Source of the DNA: Halichondria panicea
Taxonomy: Eukaryota; Porifera; Demospongiae; Suberitida; Halichondriidae
Assembly: GCF_963675165.1 (NCBI RefSeq)
Contig: NC_087380.1
Span: forward strand, 4,145,803-4,209,802
Length of the DNA: 64,000 bases
Direction of reading: 5' to 3'
The notes beneath the pieces are model-generated. The model ran no database searches, had not been told where the DNA came from, and was given only the letters and a program-made list of their open reading frames with translations. A program made the position numbers and the translations under genes. This document shows, piece by piece, positions 49,796-62,058 of this stretch; positions within the stretch are counted from its first letter, which is position 1; every line of letters begins with the position of its first letter.

Positions 49796-52700
49796 ATGGC
49801 CGGCCAAAGTGCAGCAGCTAAGCTAAGCTTTAAGATTCTTGGCTGGTGCATGATAGTTTTCGGAGGACTTTGTGGAGTGCTTGCATTGATCTTTACAGTC
49901 GTCAAGAACCCACGCACGGCCTTCAAAAAGACTCCAAGAGATGGTATGTGTCATTAATAGTTAGTTTTTAGTGAAGGGGGCGGGCTAGCTATGTAGTAGC
50001 TAGCTAGGGTTTAACCGACTCTGATGTTTTCTTTCCCCAGTTCCCCCTAAGTGCCTGCAGGACTCGTCTCTGGGTAGTCACGAGTACGTGAGAGCCAATG
50101 GGATCAAGTTTCACTATGTCTGCGCTGGGGACAAGTCCAAACCTCTCATGCTCTTCCTGCATGGCTTCCCAGAGGTACGTAGTCCATGCATAGATTAAGG
50201 AAGAGTGGAAACGGAAGTCCACGCACGTGGTTTTTCCTTGGCTTTACATTGGGGGGGGGGGGGATGCGGGATGTATTCCCAAAACCATCCATGTTGCCTC
50301 CCGCCAAACCAAGAAACACTTATTATACTTGTTTGAGGCCTTATGCAGACCTTTCTAAGTCCCCCCAAAACTTGATTTCCATACCCCTTGATAATGGGTA
50401 TCATGTGGAAAACACAAACAAAATTCTCAGTTGTTGGGAAAGATTGAGCTAGATGTACATAGCGGTTTTTTCACCGTTCATAGGATGTACCAATAACACT
50501 TATTAAAATTTTGTTTACTAAAACTGCCTAGCTAAGTTGTGTCTTAGATCACATATGACAATCGTTTGTCTCCTCAACCGTTTCCAGCTTGGATTTTCTT
50601 GTAGTAGACAGCCTCGAGTAAAACTAGGGAAACAGGGATGGTTATTCGAGGTCATTTCCATTTCCAATCCCTCTCTTCCTTTATCTGTGGTCCTGAGTGA
50701 GCTCTTCACAATATTCTAGCTAGCATCGTGCTTCAGTGCACATGCAAGCGAGGCATATGGTAGTTTATCCTTCTTCACAGGCCTCATCCTGAGTAGAAGG
50801 CGTGCTACTGCGCAAAATTATTGAAATTAACCGAAATGAGTAAATGAACCATGCAGGTTTGTTGCAGCTTTTTTCGGTACATGTAGACTTTCACCAAGGT
50901 TAGTGTTAAATGGGCGTGAGGCTTCTAGCTCATCTGATCTACTGAGAGTTAACCTGATCTGGTGAAAGTTGAGATCATTGCTTTACTGACCATTTACGTT
51001 TTTAACCGTAGTCGGTAGATACCGGCCAATGGTAAGCGCATGCGCAAGCAGTCATACCAGGTCCTCCTTCGAAGTGAAGTGAAGTGGGCGTGGGAGCAAG
51101 GCTAACGGCAGTTAGTCTCATAAATCATGCAGCTGCATCTTGACAGGGAAGCAAGTACTTTGGAATGTTTAATGTGTCGTAAACCAGAAGAATGCAACTG
51201 GCACAACACAAAAGTCAACCAATGCTTGCAAGAACATAATTATGACAGCTATATAATAGTTTGACACTGTTTAGGAAGTTTCTACATGATTTAGGAGCCC
51301 AAAGGGCTGGTTGTAGTATCCCGAAGCAACCATGAGTATCTAGCCAATCAGATTTATCAAAATTTTGCTACATGATTTTCTAAGTGAAGTACATGATTTT
51401 CTAAGTTGGATAGAACACTTCCTTTAGCCAATCAGTATTTATGGGCAAACTTGATCTATGATTTGTTTATTGGCTTACTCCAAGATTCATTTTTAATAGA
51501 GGGGCATTCAGAAGTTATATTCCTAACCACCTTCGATTGGTGTCATTCGAAGTGAGCTTTTATTGGTAGTACTTCAGAGGGAATAATGGACTGGCTCTAT
51601 AGCTTCTTATCTTGAATATACTGTACGTATTATCATATATTTTGTGCTTCCATTTGTTGGTATCCATTGCATAGCCTAAACAATAATAATTGTCAAACAA
51701 TTCTGTCAAATAATGCTAATTGTTTATAGAGGCTTGATGTGTCTTTCCTCCAGTTTTGGTTCTCATGGCGATACCAGATGAATGAGTTCAGCAAGGACTT
51801 CAGAGTGGTGGCCATCGACATGAGAGGCTACGGAGAGACGGAGAGACCACCTAACAAGTTGGACTACACCTTCAGCAAGCTCAAACAAGACATTGTCGAG
51901 CTCGTCCCAGCACTGGGCTACTCCAAGTGTACACTAGTGTCACATGACTGGGGAGGTGTGGTTGCATGGTAAGCGCTGTGTATTGTGACTAGCTATACTC
52001 TTTGTTATGTGCAGCCAACTTGAGGAGCGCAGTTGCAACCAAGTGTATATTTTGGCTGCATGTAATTGCGATACAGAGAATGCTTTCGCTAATTCCGTTA
52101 CTTTTATCAGGAGTACATGGACCGCTACTTTCAACCCCAATTACACATACGCATGGGGTGAATGTTCTACTGTTTGTTTTAGCCGGGGAACATATGTTAC
52201 AGATGTACTGCAATAGTATTAACAGCCTCTTATTGGCGTGACAGTGCTGTTTGTTGTTTCTTGCCCCAGGCGCGTGTTGTCCAGATATCCCGAGCTTATT
52301 GAGAGATTCATCGTCATGAATTGCCCCCATCCAAAGTGAGCTAATGATACATGTGTATAGAGACTGTGAGAATGCTTGCCTCCTTCACTGGCCTCCCCTG
52401 AAGAGAAGGTCTGCTACCGACTGCTTGCGCATACGCAAAATTATTGGGAAAATTTTTCCTATAATACATTCCAAAAAGTTATAGCTAGCTAGCTAGAGAC
52501 AGAGCTGTAGGTTTGTTGTACAGCTATTTTCTTTCTGCAGTAGCAGTAGTATAGTAGACTTTCACCAAAGTTAATGTTAGATGGGCGTGGCCTGTCCATA
52601 TAGGCTCTTGTCAGCTTTCACTTCGTTCAGGCGATTATCATCCACACTGTTGCAGGCTGTGAGTTGTTTGTTATGCCTCGGTGTGCATGCGCAAGCGAGG

Positions 52701-55700
52701 TATACGGTTGTGTGTGTGTGTGTGCGTGCGTGCGTGTAGACTGTTACAGCTGCTCAAGGATCAATGAAGAGTTTCTATAGGCTTCTAGTCATGTTTTCTT
52801 GGATTCGTATTCGTGGATTTGCAAAATAAAGCTTCGTTCTCGCTAGTTTTGCTTACTTGGAATGCCATTGCAGCCTTTTCAGAAGAGTCCGTAGCAAAAC
52901 GTTCACCGAGTGTTGCTACTCTACTTAATAGTTAGCTCTGCACTAGAACGCTAGCTATTGGTAGCTGCAAGAGTGAGAAGAGAGCTGCAAGGCTCTGCTG
53001 ACTTGCAGCCATTAATTTTAGACTTGAACTTTTGGCATCGATCATTTTTAACAACAATCATTGTCGATCATTACCAACTCTTTGAGTTTCCCTGTGATTC
53101 TGGATTCTGCATGTAGCAAAATTAAAAATGTTCGTTATAATAATTATAAGCTAGCTATTAGTAGCGTTATGTAGCTTTGGCACCTCCACTGAGGCATCAG
53201 CACCCGCGGTGCTTTCATTAACATAACAGGCTAAGGGTAGCTATCAGATATAGGCTAGAAACCTTTGATCAAACTCTTCCTTCAATCCACTTCCGTTATT
53301 TTACTGAGCATATATGAAGTTATCCAAAGCCCCCAGATACTGGGGTGAGATTTAGTGCATGCGCAAGCAGTCGATACCAGGCCCACTATTCGAGGAAGTG
53401 CGGCCTGGGATCGAGGCTATGAGAATGCTTGCGTCAAAGAACTGTTGTTACAGTCTTCTCAATTGTGTGATAAATATTTCTATATAATTTATCGTATACT
53501 GGGTTTCAAATGCGATCGAGGCTCTTTCGATTGCAAATTGTGATTTTTCACAAAGATAGCATGCACAGAATACCTCGCATGCTAGTTAGAAACGCAATAG
53601 GGCTTGTACAGCCGGTATATGATACAGTCTGCAAACACTTCATGGTGTGTGTTGACACTTTATGACCTTTAACAGAGTGTATGCGATGAAGCTGGCCAAA
53701 GACTGGAAGCAACTGTTCATGTCGTGGGTAGGTTGTCTTTATAACATGGCTGTCATTATACATTTGTGTCTATTTGTAACATTAACGCTCTACGTCTACT
53801 ACTCGTTCACCACTCTCCCTCACAGTACATCTTCATGTTCCAAATACCCAAATTGCCGGAGCTAATAATAAGCATGAATGACTTCGAGACCATGAAGGGA
53901 ATGTTTATTAATGTAAGTGTCTTTACAGTGCACATGCATACAGTACATGGCCATCAAACTGGGATGCGCCATAATTATATTTAATTATGTGATTATGCTA
54001 TACATGTACACCTTGTCATAGGTATCACTACATGTAAGTAGCTCGTTAAGTTAGTGTTAAAGTTAATTGTCGTAGCGCTTTGCGAATCTTTTCCTAGCCC
54101 TTCTAACTTACAAATATTGCTAACACCCCCCCCCCCCCCCCTCCACTTACACACATCCATATAGGGTACTAAGAATCCGGACAACTTTCCTCCGGAGGTT
54201 TTGAAGGCTTACTTGTACACCTTCGCCCAACCAGGTGCTCTCACGGCCGCCATTAACTACTACCGCTGCATGTTCAAGACCGAAAAGAGTAAGGCCACTG
54301 ACACCACCCCTCCCCCTAAGAAGATTGAGGTGCCCTGTCTAGTCATTTGGGTAAGAATGAGCGGTCCTCATGTGTTACACAGGTGTACATATAATTATGT
54401 GTAGGTGCTAATGTTTCTCTAACTTTGCTCTTCAGGCTTAGTCTTTTGTGTAACTTTTCATTTACCCTTTCCTCACAGGCAAAGGGGAGGGTAGGGCATA
54501 TTAGCTGGAATTTTGCTTAGGGTACTGAGTCTTTTATTTTAGTAAACGTAATCTTAGCAGGTACCAAATGTTATTTGGTATTATGACCTGCCTCTCTTCC
54601 ACTACAGGGCGATGATGACACTGCTCTGAGCCACGACATGGCTGACATGCACGAGGCGGTTGTTGCCAACCTCACGGTGAAGTGAGTCCCATTACTTTGC
54701 ATGTACTTACATACAGTGTCAAGTGTCTAGTATATGTACATGTACATAACGTTTTCCCATACTCGGTCTTCATTATTCATTCCAATGCGTACACTATGAA
54801 GATAATCTATAACCTTGTGTGATCCCAATGAGTGGGTCACTATGCACCTGTCGTGTACATGTAGGTGACCGTGTGTAATTAGTTGGTGATTGGGTGGGCA
54901 CGTTGTATGCAATCATACATGTGTCCAGTTACTCCCATGCGTTGTTTAACTGTTTGCCATGCACTCTACAGGTACATTGACTATAACATGCAGTTAGATG
55001 ACAGTCTAGACAGTGCATGCGTTTGTTAAACGCTTTCTTTACGCATATAAAAGGGGCTGGGCCCGGCCGGAAGTAAATTCGCATGCAGTTGCAAATAGCA
55101 GACTTATTAAAACTCTCTTTTGCTTGTTATGCGTATACGGTAGTGTGTTTGTGTGTGTAGACTGCATGCTACAGGATCAATGAAGTGCAAGTAAGAGTTT
55201 CTATGGATTTTAATTCGGGGATTTGCATCTTTGTTCTCGTGTTATACCTACTTGGAATGCCTTTTCAGAAGCTTCAGTGTGTAGAAAAACTTGTCCCTGG
55301 AGTATTACTACTCTACCTAGTAGTAGTAGTTAGCTCTGCACTAGAACGCTAGCTATTGGTAGCTGCAAGAGTGAGAAGAGAGCTGCAAGGCTCGCTCTGC
55401 TGATGGAGAGACTTGAACTTTTGGCATCAATCGTTTTTAACAACAATCATGGCCGATCATTACCCACTCTTTAAGTTTCTGTGATTCTGAATTCTGCCCA
55501 GAGGAGGTACGACAACATCACGTGCGTGGACAATGGAATGTCAATTAACATGCAGCAAAGAGCTGATGATGGGAGGGGGCGTTATCATGCAGACCACACC
55601 CACACTACTTTTGCTACTGTTGATTGAAATTCCATTGTCCACGCACGTGATGTTGTCGTACCTCCTCTGGATTCTGATCTGCCTGCTTGCAGCAAAATAA

Positions 55701-57595
55701 TTAATGCAAAAATGTGTTTAAAAGCTATTTAGCAGTAGCTTTATGTTATGTAGCTTGACACCTCCACCGATCGAGGCATCGTGCTTTCATTTACACATCA
55801 ATCATGGATAACTATAAACCTGAAGCCTTAGTAAAATGCCAGCTCTGGATATGAGTCACATGGCAGGTGGCATGTTTTAGAATAAGTGAGGTTAGAGATA
55901 ATGCAACAATGGATTCTAGTAGTTCAAGCAGTGATGGACAGAGAGATATTACAGTGAGTAAAACAATATAAAAGTATAAGAAGTCATCTGAAGCCATTTG
56001 CACTGTATAGGTGAGCGTGGAGAGCAGCCAAGCACTTCCTGAAACGTTCGTAAAGAAACTTCATGATTTCTTTCGGGACAATGCGCCAACTAATTGTACA
56101 GTGCAGTTGACGTTGAATGCCAAGACCAATGACTCAGAAACACCCGACACGGATCCACAGCAGGATCAAGGTCCAGACCTATTTAGCAAAGTTTATATTC
56201 AATAATTATTATTAATTGTAGAGAACTTCTCTGGCCACCCTCGTGGCTACCGTCAAAATCCCGAGGTCCCAGTTCTCCGTGGCAAGGATCACTGCCAGTA
56301 TTGCATGTGTGGACCCTGTGTGATTCAGTTGCCTCCAGATTTTCTGCGAGGATCCTGTGGCCGTCATCCTGCTAATGAAGGGAAAAGGGATAGACTCTAC
56401 AGGATGTTCTGGAAATTACTGCGTGACTTACAGGTGTGGGTAGATGACGAGTATCTAGAAAGGAAGGAGCGTAGGACAGGGAGACACGGAAAGCGTGAAA
56501 TGATTCCAAGATGTGTCATCACAGTACGTGAACTTGTATATTGATCATTACGATACTCGCAACTTTATCACATCTTGTAGGAAGTTAGGTCGAGGTACCC
56601 AAGTTGTGATGGTACTTATCAAGACTGTTGGACAAGATTTGAGGCAGAGACTGACTACGCATGAGACATAGAGAGTGAATGTATATATGCACTCACGGAT
56701 TGACTGTCCCAGTATATGCTCGTAGTTAGTAAAGTAATTGTCATTGTCGCCATCTGATGAGTCAGAATACTCGGGAGGCATCACCCCATATTATCTGAGT
56801 TCATCTTCACTCACTCCCGTCCTCTCAAACAAACAAAATTTACGAATAGTCTGTAGTAACGACAGTCTTTTACTAACCCCTTCATTGTAGTGACAATTCA
56901 GTCGACGTAAATCTTTGACCTTGTTATCATACTAGTTAGTGTACACATAACTATATAGTAATGACAATAATGACTGAAATAACAGTATACGGAGTTAAGT
57001 AACATTTCAGTGAAAAGTAAATACGTTTGGGTGGGCACGTTGCAGCTGGTCATCAAAGAGTTTAACCCTGTAATGTAATTGCTACACTGAACACAAACTA
57101 CCGTATTACTAGAATATTTGCAGGTGAAAAACCTTTGCAAATGAGCCAAGCCAGCAGGAAATTTGACCCTTTGCAATGTGCTGGCAAGGATTGTGTGTAT
57201 TTACTAGTTTTGGTTTTGCGATTTTATCGTTGCGAATTAACCAACCCTCGCAAAGTTCGCATGTTTGATGCTTGCAAAACATTCTAGTAATACGGTACTC
57301 CACTTACTTGATTTAGACTGCTTCCATATCATTTACTAGAAAGTTTTGTGAGCATCAAACATGCGAACTTTGGCATAACATGTGACCGTATAGTGAAGTT
57401 TTTGGGCATTCGGTAGACCTATGATTCTCCTCATTTCTCCAGTATAGGTGCTTGCATGGGTGTCGACCAATTAATTCAATTTCTATCTCCCACAGGCACA
57501 TCCCAAATTGTAGTCACTGGGTACAGCAGGATGCCCCCGAAACTGTCAATCAGTACATGAGTGAGTTCCTGGCTGACTCGATTGCCTCAAGGTGA
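49796..57595 (+). CDS. EPHX4-like: epoxide hydrolase 4-like alpha/beta hydrolase, nine exons, 353 aa
   Basis: Exons: 49796-49943, 50041-50174, 51754-51968, 52270-52335, 53676-53727, 53826-53912, 54165-54350, 54608-54681 and 57496-57595. They sum to 353 codons plus stop with consistent phases. An N-terminal membrane anchor (about residues 11-35, GWCMIVFGGLCGVLALIF) matches the EPHX4 layout (about 360 aa). Catalytic features are present: oxyanion-type HGFPE (90-94), nucleophile Asp159 in SHDWGG, acid in WGDDDTAL (about 300), base His328 in NCSHWVQQD. The lid carries INYYRCMF. The family hydrolyses epoxides at the ER membrane; the substrate is unknown here. Intron 8 hosts another complete gene, and introns 4 and 8 contain copies of the CCTCGGTG repeat. 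Confidence 0.93.
50175..51753. other. epoxide hydrolase intron 2
   Basis: Holds a G homopolymer near 50251, a head fragment of the CCTCGGTG family at 50735-50775, and a degraded relative of the 60666 foldback near 51268-51345 (GACACTGTTTAGGAAG; GATTTAGGAGCCCAAAG). No exon is seen. Confidence 0.45.
52672..53219 (+). repeat. CCTCGGTG-family element, copy C
   Basis: Full-length copy: starts TTATGCCTCGGTGTGCATGC, includes a GT/GCGT microsatellite, the shared body, and ends CACTGAGGCATCAGCACCCG plus the GGTGCTTTCATT tail. It makes up most of epoxide hydrolase intron 4. Confidence 0.8.
54972..55029 (+). other. possible alternative terminal exon of the epoxide hydrolase
   Basis: A good acceptor (gcactctacag) opens in the correct phase after exon 8 and reads KYIDYNMQLDDSLDSACVC then stop. 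Used instead of exon 9 it would give a protein lacking the catalytic His and the C-terminal helix. It may be a decoy; exon 9 (SHWVQQD) is clearly the family-like end. Confidence 0.3.
55130..55792 (+). repeat. CCTCGGTG-family element, copy D, with nested insertion
   Basis: Head slightly truncated (GTATACGGTAGTGTGT), the body as in the other copies, and the tail CACCTCCACCGATCGAGGCA, TCGTGCTTTCATTTA. A 173-bp foldback (55498-55670) is inserted near the 3' third. Confidence 0.75.
55498..55670. mobile_element. 173-bp foldback with CCAGAGGAGG termini, nested in copy D
   Basis: CCAGAGGAGGTACGACAACA and TCACGTGCGTGGACAATGG at the left are mirrored exactly at the right; arms are about 40 bp. ATTCTG lies on both sides and is consistent with a target duplication, though the host repeat itself contains ATTCTG twice at this point. 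The termini resemble those of the element at 34671-35059. Confidence 0.8.
55909..56664 (+). CDS. cysteine-rich P2X7 ballast-like protein, four exons, 196 aa, nested gene
   Basis: Exons 55909-55953, 56011-56170, 56222-56523 and 56581-56664 join to 196 codons plus stop with consistent phases and GT-AG sites. Residues 1-70 are Ser- and acid-rich. The core reads CQYCMCGPCVIQLPPDF, SCGRHPANEGKRDRLYRMFW, then KREMIPRCVITEVRSRYPS and CDGTYQDC. Spacing of the CxxCxCxxC cluster, the YRxF-type helix and the IPxCVxxxIRxxYP-GTY motif resemble the zinc-binding C-terminal ballast domain of vertebrate P2X7 receptors, which also exists as stand-alone invertebrate proteins. No P2X channel part is present, and no signal peptide or membrane segment. 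Function unknown; probably cytosolic or nuclear. The whole gene lies in intron 8 of the epoxide hydrolase, same strand. The family call is by motif recall. Confidence 0.8.
57099..57297. repeat. MITE with TACCGTATTACTAGAAT termini, second copy
   Basis: TACCGTATTACTAGAATATT at the left and ATTCTAGTAATACGGTA at the right, with the inner GCAAACTTTGC/GATGCTTGCAAAACATT blocks shared with 46019-46236. A right-end fragment follows at about 57333-57375. It lies in epoxide hydrolase intron 8. Confidence 0.75.
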
Positions 57596-59341
57596 TTGGT
57601 GATTGACACACACTGCTGATTTTGTGTGTAGTGTTGCTACTTTTGTAGAGCTATAGTCAGTGTTAGTGGCGCATGAACTTCAATAGTGATTTATCTATAA
57701 CTATTTGTGATGTTGTTGCCTTAGTTACCACTGCAAAGATCAACATTCCTGTGCTATGTACATGTATTTGCATTTTACAATTTTACACAAGACCATGACA
57801 ACTATATTATATTGCAGTGCAATAGTAAATGCATTACAAGTATCAAATTGAAGGTTCCAACAAATTTGTTATTGAGTGGTCCCTCCTGCACAAATACAAT
57901 ACTATGGAGTGATGTATTGGGCGAGGGCGCAAACATTATGGCGCGAATTTAATTTTCACTGTTTCCGAGGGTTAACAATCCTCCACGAACATAAGCTAAG
58001 GGCGGACGCAACATGCATTAACATACCGTATAATAATAGCGCGAAATTCATTCAATGGAGAGGCACTTCCAAGAAAGTTAAGTGCCTTGAATATTTTGTC
58101 CTATACGGTATATTCTTAGCTTGCATAACTATAATACATATCATCCTATAAGCAGGCATAATTGTGTTCATTTTGTGAAGTTTTGCTCATAAAAATTGAA
58201 ACAGAGAGGTCATTATCATGGGCCCGAAAAAAGAAATTTTCTTTTTCATTCATCGTAAATTTGCATAAACTGCCTAATCAAATATTTCATATTCTAAATA
58301 TTCGTAGAGCTCAGAATAGTGATTTTGCAGTTTTAATTTTCGTATATATGATGCTCTATACAATACAAAAATAACTCGCTATACGGTATATGTAATTAAT
58401 TTTTTGTCAGCCTATGAACGAGGCAAATCGAGGCTTCCACAAATTTCTTTAAGAGATTCCAAAATCTTAGTTCCGTTCTTTGGCTATTTCTCCCCCCCCC
58501 CCCCCCCCCCCCCGGAGTTTCTGTCCTAGGACAAAAGGACTAAGCTACGATAACAACCTTGCTGAAATTCTTTTTAAGTAATACAAATCTGCAACAGGTG
58601 ACTCTTGCACTTGTCAATATTCAATTTCATGCAGATTCTACTTCTACCTCATAAACTTCACATGAAATGATTTGCACACTTATCAGTGTGCACTATGCGA
58701 ATGCATAGACTGGAGGCCACTCCTTTTTCCAAGCGCTGGTAAGCTATACTTATCAAGGAGTTGTCCCAGCGGATTGCAAACCACATTACATATAACAAAC
58801 TTTCGCAGCCGCTGTTTCTACTTGATATTTTGTGCGGTAGTAGTAAGCGTGTAAGCAGTGGCACGTGAGTATTTGTGGCGTTTACTAAGAGTTACTTTGT
58901 GCGTGAGAAACTACTCCTGGATAAGTATCTTACCAGTCACTTTCCGAAGACAGAAAAGGGTAGCGTATGCAGATGGTTTTCATCAGGTACTGGTACTGCT
59001 CGTGTAACAAGCGCAGTCTCTGCATGACTAATATTGTATACTAATATTGTATATTATATTATTATCGACGGTAATCATTCCAAGTGCATGTAAATGATAT
59101 AGACACTGTGAACAATACTATCACTCAGTCAAGAATGCTTACGGCAATGTAGAACTCGTTTATCGATTGAATGTACAGATATTATCGACAGCAATCATTC
59201 CAGGACTGTTTGGATAGCTACATCTATAAAACAATCAACTGATAAAAAAAAAATGTAAAAAGTACACCACACTACATAGCAAACTCAACGTCTGAAAATT
59301 GGTCTTGCAATGAGTGCTAAGCAGTAAGCATTACCACAGGG
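57596..59341. other. spacer downstream of the epoxide hydrolase
   Basis: No gene is seen. It contains a 22-base C homopolymer at 58492-58513, a region with ATACGGTATA motifs near 58025-58110, and two related GTATTGTATACTAATATTG and ATTATCGAC-G-AATCATTCCA repeats near 59030-59200. Confidence 0.4.
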
Positions 59342-59472
59342 GGCACGCGACACCTAGGTGCTGCAATTGGCTCCAGATCCCACACTGTTGAATACATGAC
59401 AAGCAAAGTGAGAAAGTGGTCGGAGGAGATAAAATTACTAGCTGATATTGCCCAAACACGTCTTCTTCACCT
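59342..59472 (+). pseudogene. fragment of the RT retroelement family seen at 4560-6150
   Basis: Reads RHLGAAIGSRSHTVEYMTSK then VRKWSEEIKLLADIAQT, a segment that in these RT proteins lies just after the polymerase core and before the part preserved at 5071. It is truncated on both sides and has no continuation. Confidence 0.55.
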
Positions 59473-59507
59473 TCCACCCAACCTAGGAGTGTTCTTCTTA
59501 TTTCCTC

Positions 59508-59711
59508 CTACATATACTGCAGCTTTCCCCCGAACAGCAGGAAATACTTCCCTCTTTTGCGGAGGCCACGCTTCTTCTTTTTGTCAGCGTCTGGTGGATA
59601 CATGACTGATTGTAGGTAAGTAGTGATGGCAGCATATGGGCACGTCTCAGTTTCTTGCTCTTCCATTTGCAACTTAGAGGAGCCAATTTGCACTTTGGAG
59701 TCCATTTTCAC
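59508..59711 (-). pseudogene. integrase zinc-domain-like fragment
   Basis: The 67-codon reading MDSKVQIGSSKLQMEEQETE continues to AAITTYLQSVMYPPDADKKK, KRGLRKRGKYFLLFGGKLQY and stops. The phrase xYLxxxxYPxxxxKxxKRxLRKRxKxFxLxxGxLxY resembles the region before the H2C2 zinc domain of Ty3-type integrases. The His/Cys residues themselves are not reached, so this is a scrap. It lies head-on against the RT fragment. Confidence 0.4.
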
Positions 59712-60665
59712 TGACTTCGGAATTGTGGGAGCAATGTAGACTATACAGTAACTAAAATACTAGCCAAACTGTACTGCATTGTCTTTATACACACCTGATT
59801 CATTGACAACTAACTGTGTTTGCAAGTCATGGTTACCAAGCTCTACTACACTAGTCAGCAAGAGAGCTTGGTCCTGGCCATGGGTCAGATTTATAGAGTC
59901 AGCAGGGAGTTTTACTTGAGCGAATGGTCAGCACTTTGTGGTTGCCCATGCAGATCTATAGGGGCCCCATATCGCTGGAGGGGCCTCAAAGCGCTAGTGA
60001 AATAGGGCCGTGGGGGGGGCCCAAATCGCTAGCGTTTTAGGGCCGGGGGGGCCCCGAAAACGGGGGGAGCCCCATATCGCTTCTACACCGGTATTTCTCT
60101 TTTAGTGTGTTTCTCTTTTATAGTGGCCTAACAGATATTTAGAAAAAAAAAGAATTGTTGGCCCAGGATGGTTCTTGTATTAGGGCAGTTCTTAACAAAT
60201 AGAACAAATATGGAAAGTATGAATGGGTGTGGTTTTAGGCAGTGCGCGATCCAACATAAAGTCGTTTTGATCACTAATAGCGTATGCACCAGCCCCAACA
60301 CACAGCTTCTAATCAGACTGATAATGTGCATTAGAAACGAGGTATATATGTAATATTGAACGTGGTCACTCTTGCTTTCTAATTAGCTAAGCACCACAAA
60401 AAATAATCACTTAGAACAGAAAATTTTTAAATTGTACAGTGCTTGTATTAGGGCGGTGCTGTAATTAGAAGACATAAGTACTTAGACACTAGTTGATAAG
60501 ATCTACATGGGAAGTACATGGGAAGTACATGGGAAAAGTGCCTCAGAGCAGGTATACTATGGGACTTAGTATACCTGCAAATTTACTTAGTATACCTAGT
60601 ATTCCGTTGTCAAGTAATTGTATTGTAGTCAAGCAGTTTGCGCATGTGCACTAGTATCTAAATGA
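59712..60665. other. spacer with GC-rich and short tandem repeats
   Basis: From about 59955 to 60085 a GC-rich tract repeats GGGGCCCCATATCGCT, GGGCCCAAATCGCTAGCG and GGGGGAGCCCCATATCGCT. At 60508-60538 GGGAAGTACAT is repeated three times. No gene is seen. Confidence 0.45.
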
Positions 60666-60800
60666 GTTAGACACTGTTTTGTCGGTGTCCATGTGATTTA
60701 GAAGCCCTCAGCCACTTTAGTACCCTCGCTACGCTCGGGATACTAAATCAGTGCCTTTGGGCTTCTAAATCCCATAGACACCTCCAAAACAGTGTCTAAC
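60666..60800. repeat. 135-bp foldback
   Basis: GTTAGACACTGTTTTGTCGG, TGTCCATGTGATTTAGAAGCCC is mirrored by GGGCTTCTAAATCCCATAGA, CACCTCCAAAACAGTGTCTAAC. The inner CCCTCGCTACGCTCGGGATA forms the loop region. Degraded relatives occur near 47650 and 51270. Confidence 0.7.
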
Positions 60801-60831
60801 TATTATTTAGTATAATTATGGACTTTGAGTG

Positions 60832-60969
60832 TCTTTTTGCAACAGTCATTGTCGATCTTTTCCCGCTTGCTATTTTTGTTGTTGCATATCTAGCGATCTA
60901 GATAGATCCTCAGCATGCAAGCTAGATAGCTTCTTCCATGGAGGCATCAGCACCCACGGTGCTTTCATT
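60832..60969 (+). repeat. CCTCGGTG-family element, 3' fragment (copy E)
   Basis: Contains AACAGTCATTGTCGATC and ends GGAGGCATCAGCACCCACGG, TGCTTTCATTA as the full copies do. The head is missing. Confidence 0.6.
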
Positions 60970-61224
60970 AGATCATAATAATGATTTCATATTCAAGTCA
61001 CAAAGTATAGCTAGATCTAGCTAGCATGAATGTAGATGTAACATCTACAGTATACATCCTTTTGTTGAGCTCCATAGCAACAATCAACAGTATCACGGTA
61101 ACTCAGAGAAACTAAATAAGAAACTCATTCCTGTCTTCCATCAGAATTAAGAGCCAATTGCTGTCTCCTCTTCATGAACTTCAACTTATCTACTCGTACT
61201 CCTCTGAAAAAAAGCATGGGAACA

Positions 61225-61633
61225 AGCTCCCAAAAACATTTGCAATGTGTGAAAATTGATACGATTGGCTGGGGGAAGCACCAAAAGTAACGAAACAAGT
61301 GTGGGGAAAGCCGTATGTTAATCCGTCACAACGTCATGAACAGCTTGTGTATAATCAATTATGCCACTATACAATAATTTACATTTCACTGTATATGCTC
61401 GTACATTTGTACATTTCGATGTCAAGTCAAGTCAAGTATTCTCTAACTACAAGTTTATAGATATGTTGGAGGGTATTGTGCTGCATGACATGTACATGAT
61501 TAACTTTACATCCTGTTCATAACGTTGTGACGGATTGACGTACTGCTTTCACCTACACTATGTTTCGTTACTTTTTGGTGCTTCCCCCAGCCAATCCTAG
61601 CAATTTTCACATTGCAAATGTTTTTGGGAGCTT
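61225..61633. repeat. 409-bp foldback element, intact family member
   Basis: AAGCTCCCAAAAACATTTGC, AATGTGTGAAAATTG and GATTGGCTGGGGGAAGCACC are mirrored at the right end, followed inward by matching GTAACGAAAC and TCCGTCACAACGTCATGAAC blocks. Relatives are at 436-705 and 19850-20090. Confidence 0.8.
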
Positions 61634-61643
61634 TGAACTAGTG

Positions 61644-62058
61644 TTAAGAGTCGGAAACTCCTGAGAATTGACTATACTCTTGCTGGAGGGTGACCAGTTT
61701 AAACAAGGCTCTCACTAATTCTTTGCCAACAGCATTGCCGAATTTTTCCTTTAGTACTTCTTTGTACAATGTCTTCAGATCAAAGATTAGAATTCCCACT
61801 TCAAAGACCTCCATCTGACTGAGCAAGCTTTCCTACACATTGATACAGTAGATTATAATCCCATATACTAATCAGTAAAGAACACAAGGTTATACTTTAA
61901 AAAGGGATAACCAATGAATGCATGCATGTACATGTAACTAAAGGAGCAAGCAACACTTATACATGTTTCCAAGCCAGTACATAAAATTTGCTTACAGGAT
62001 CTGGGAGGTTAGCAGCGGTTTCTAGTTCGTTACTGGACTCGCTTGGTGTCCTCTCCAT
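61644..62058 (-). CDS. unrecognised two-exon gene, 83 aa
   Basis: Exon 1 is 62058-61996 (MERTPSESSNELETAANLPD, donor CCT|gtaagc), exon 2 is 61832-61644 (acceptor atgtgtag; ESLLSQMEVFEVGILIFDLK, then TLYKEVLKEKFGNAVGKELV). Both are phase 0 and join to 83 codons plus stop. The second exon looks like an amphipathic helical segment; no family is recognised. The ATG may not be the true start: exons of an adjoining minus-strand unit lie at 63375-63680, so this could be the 3' end of a longer gene. Confidence 0.5.
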
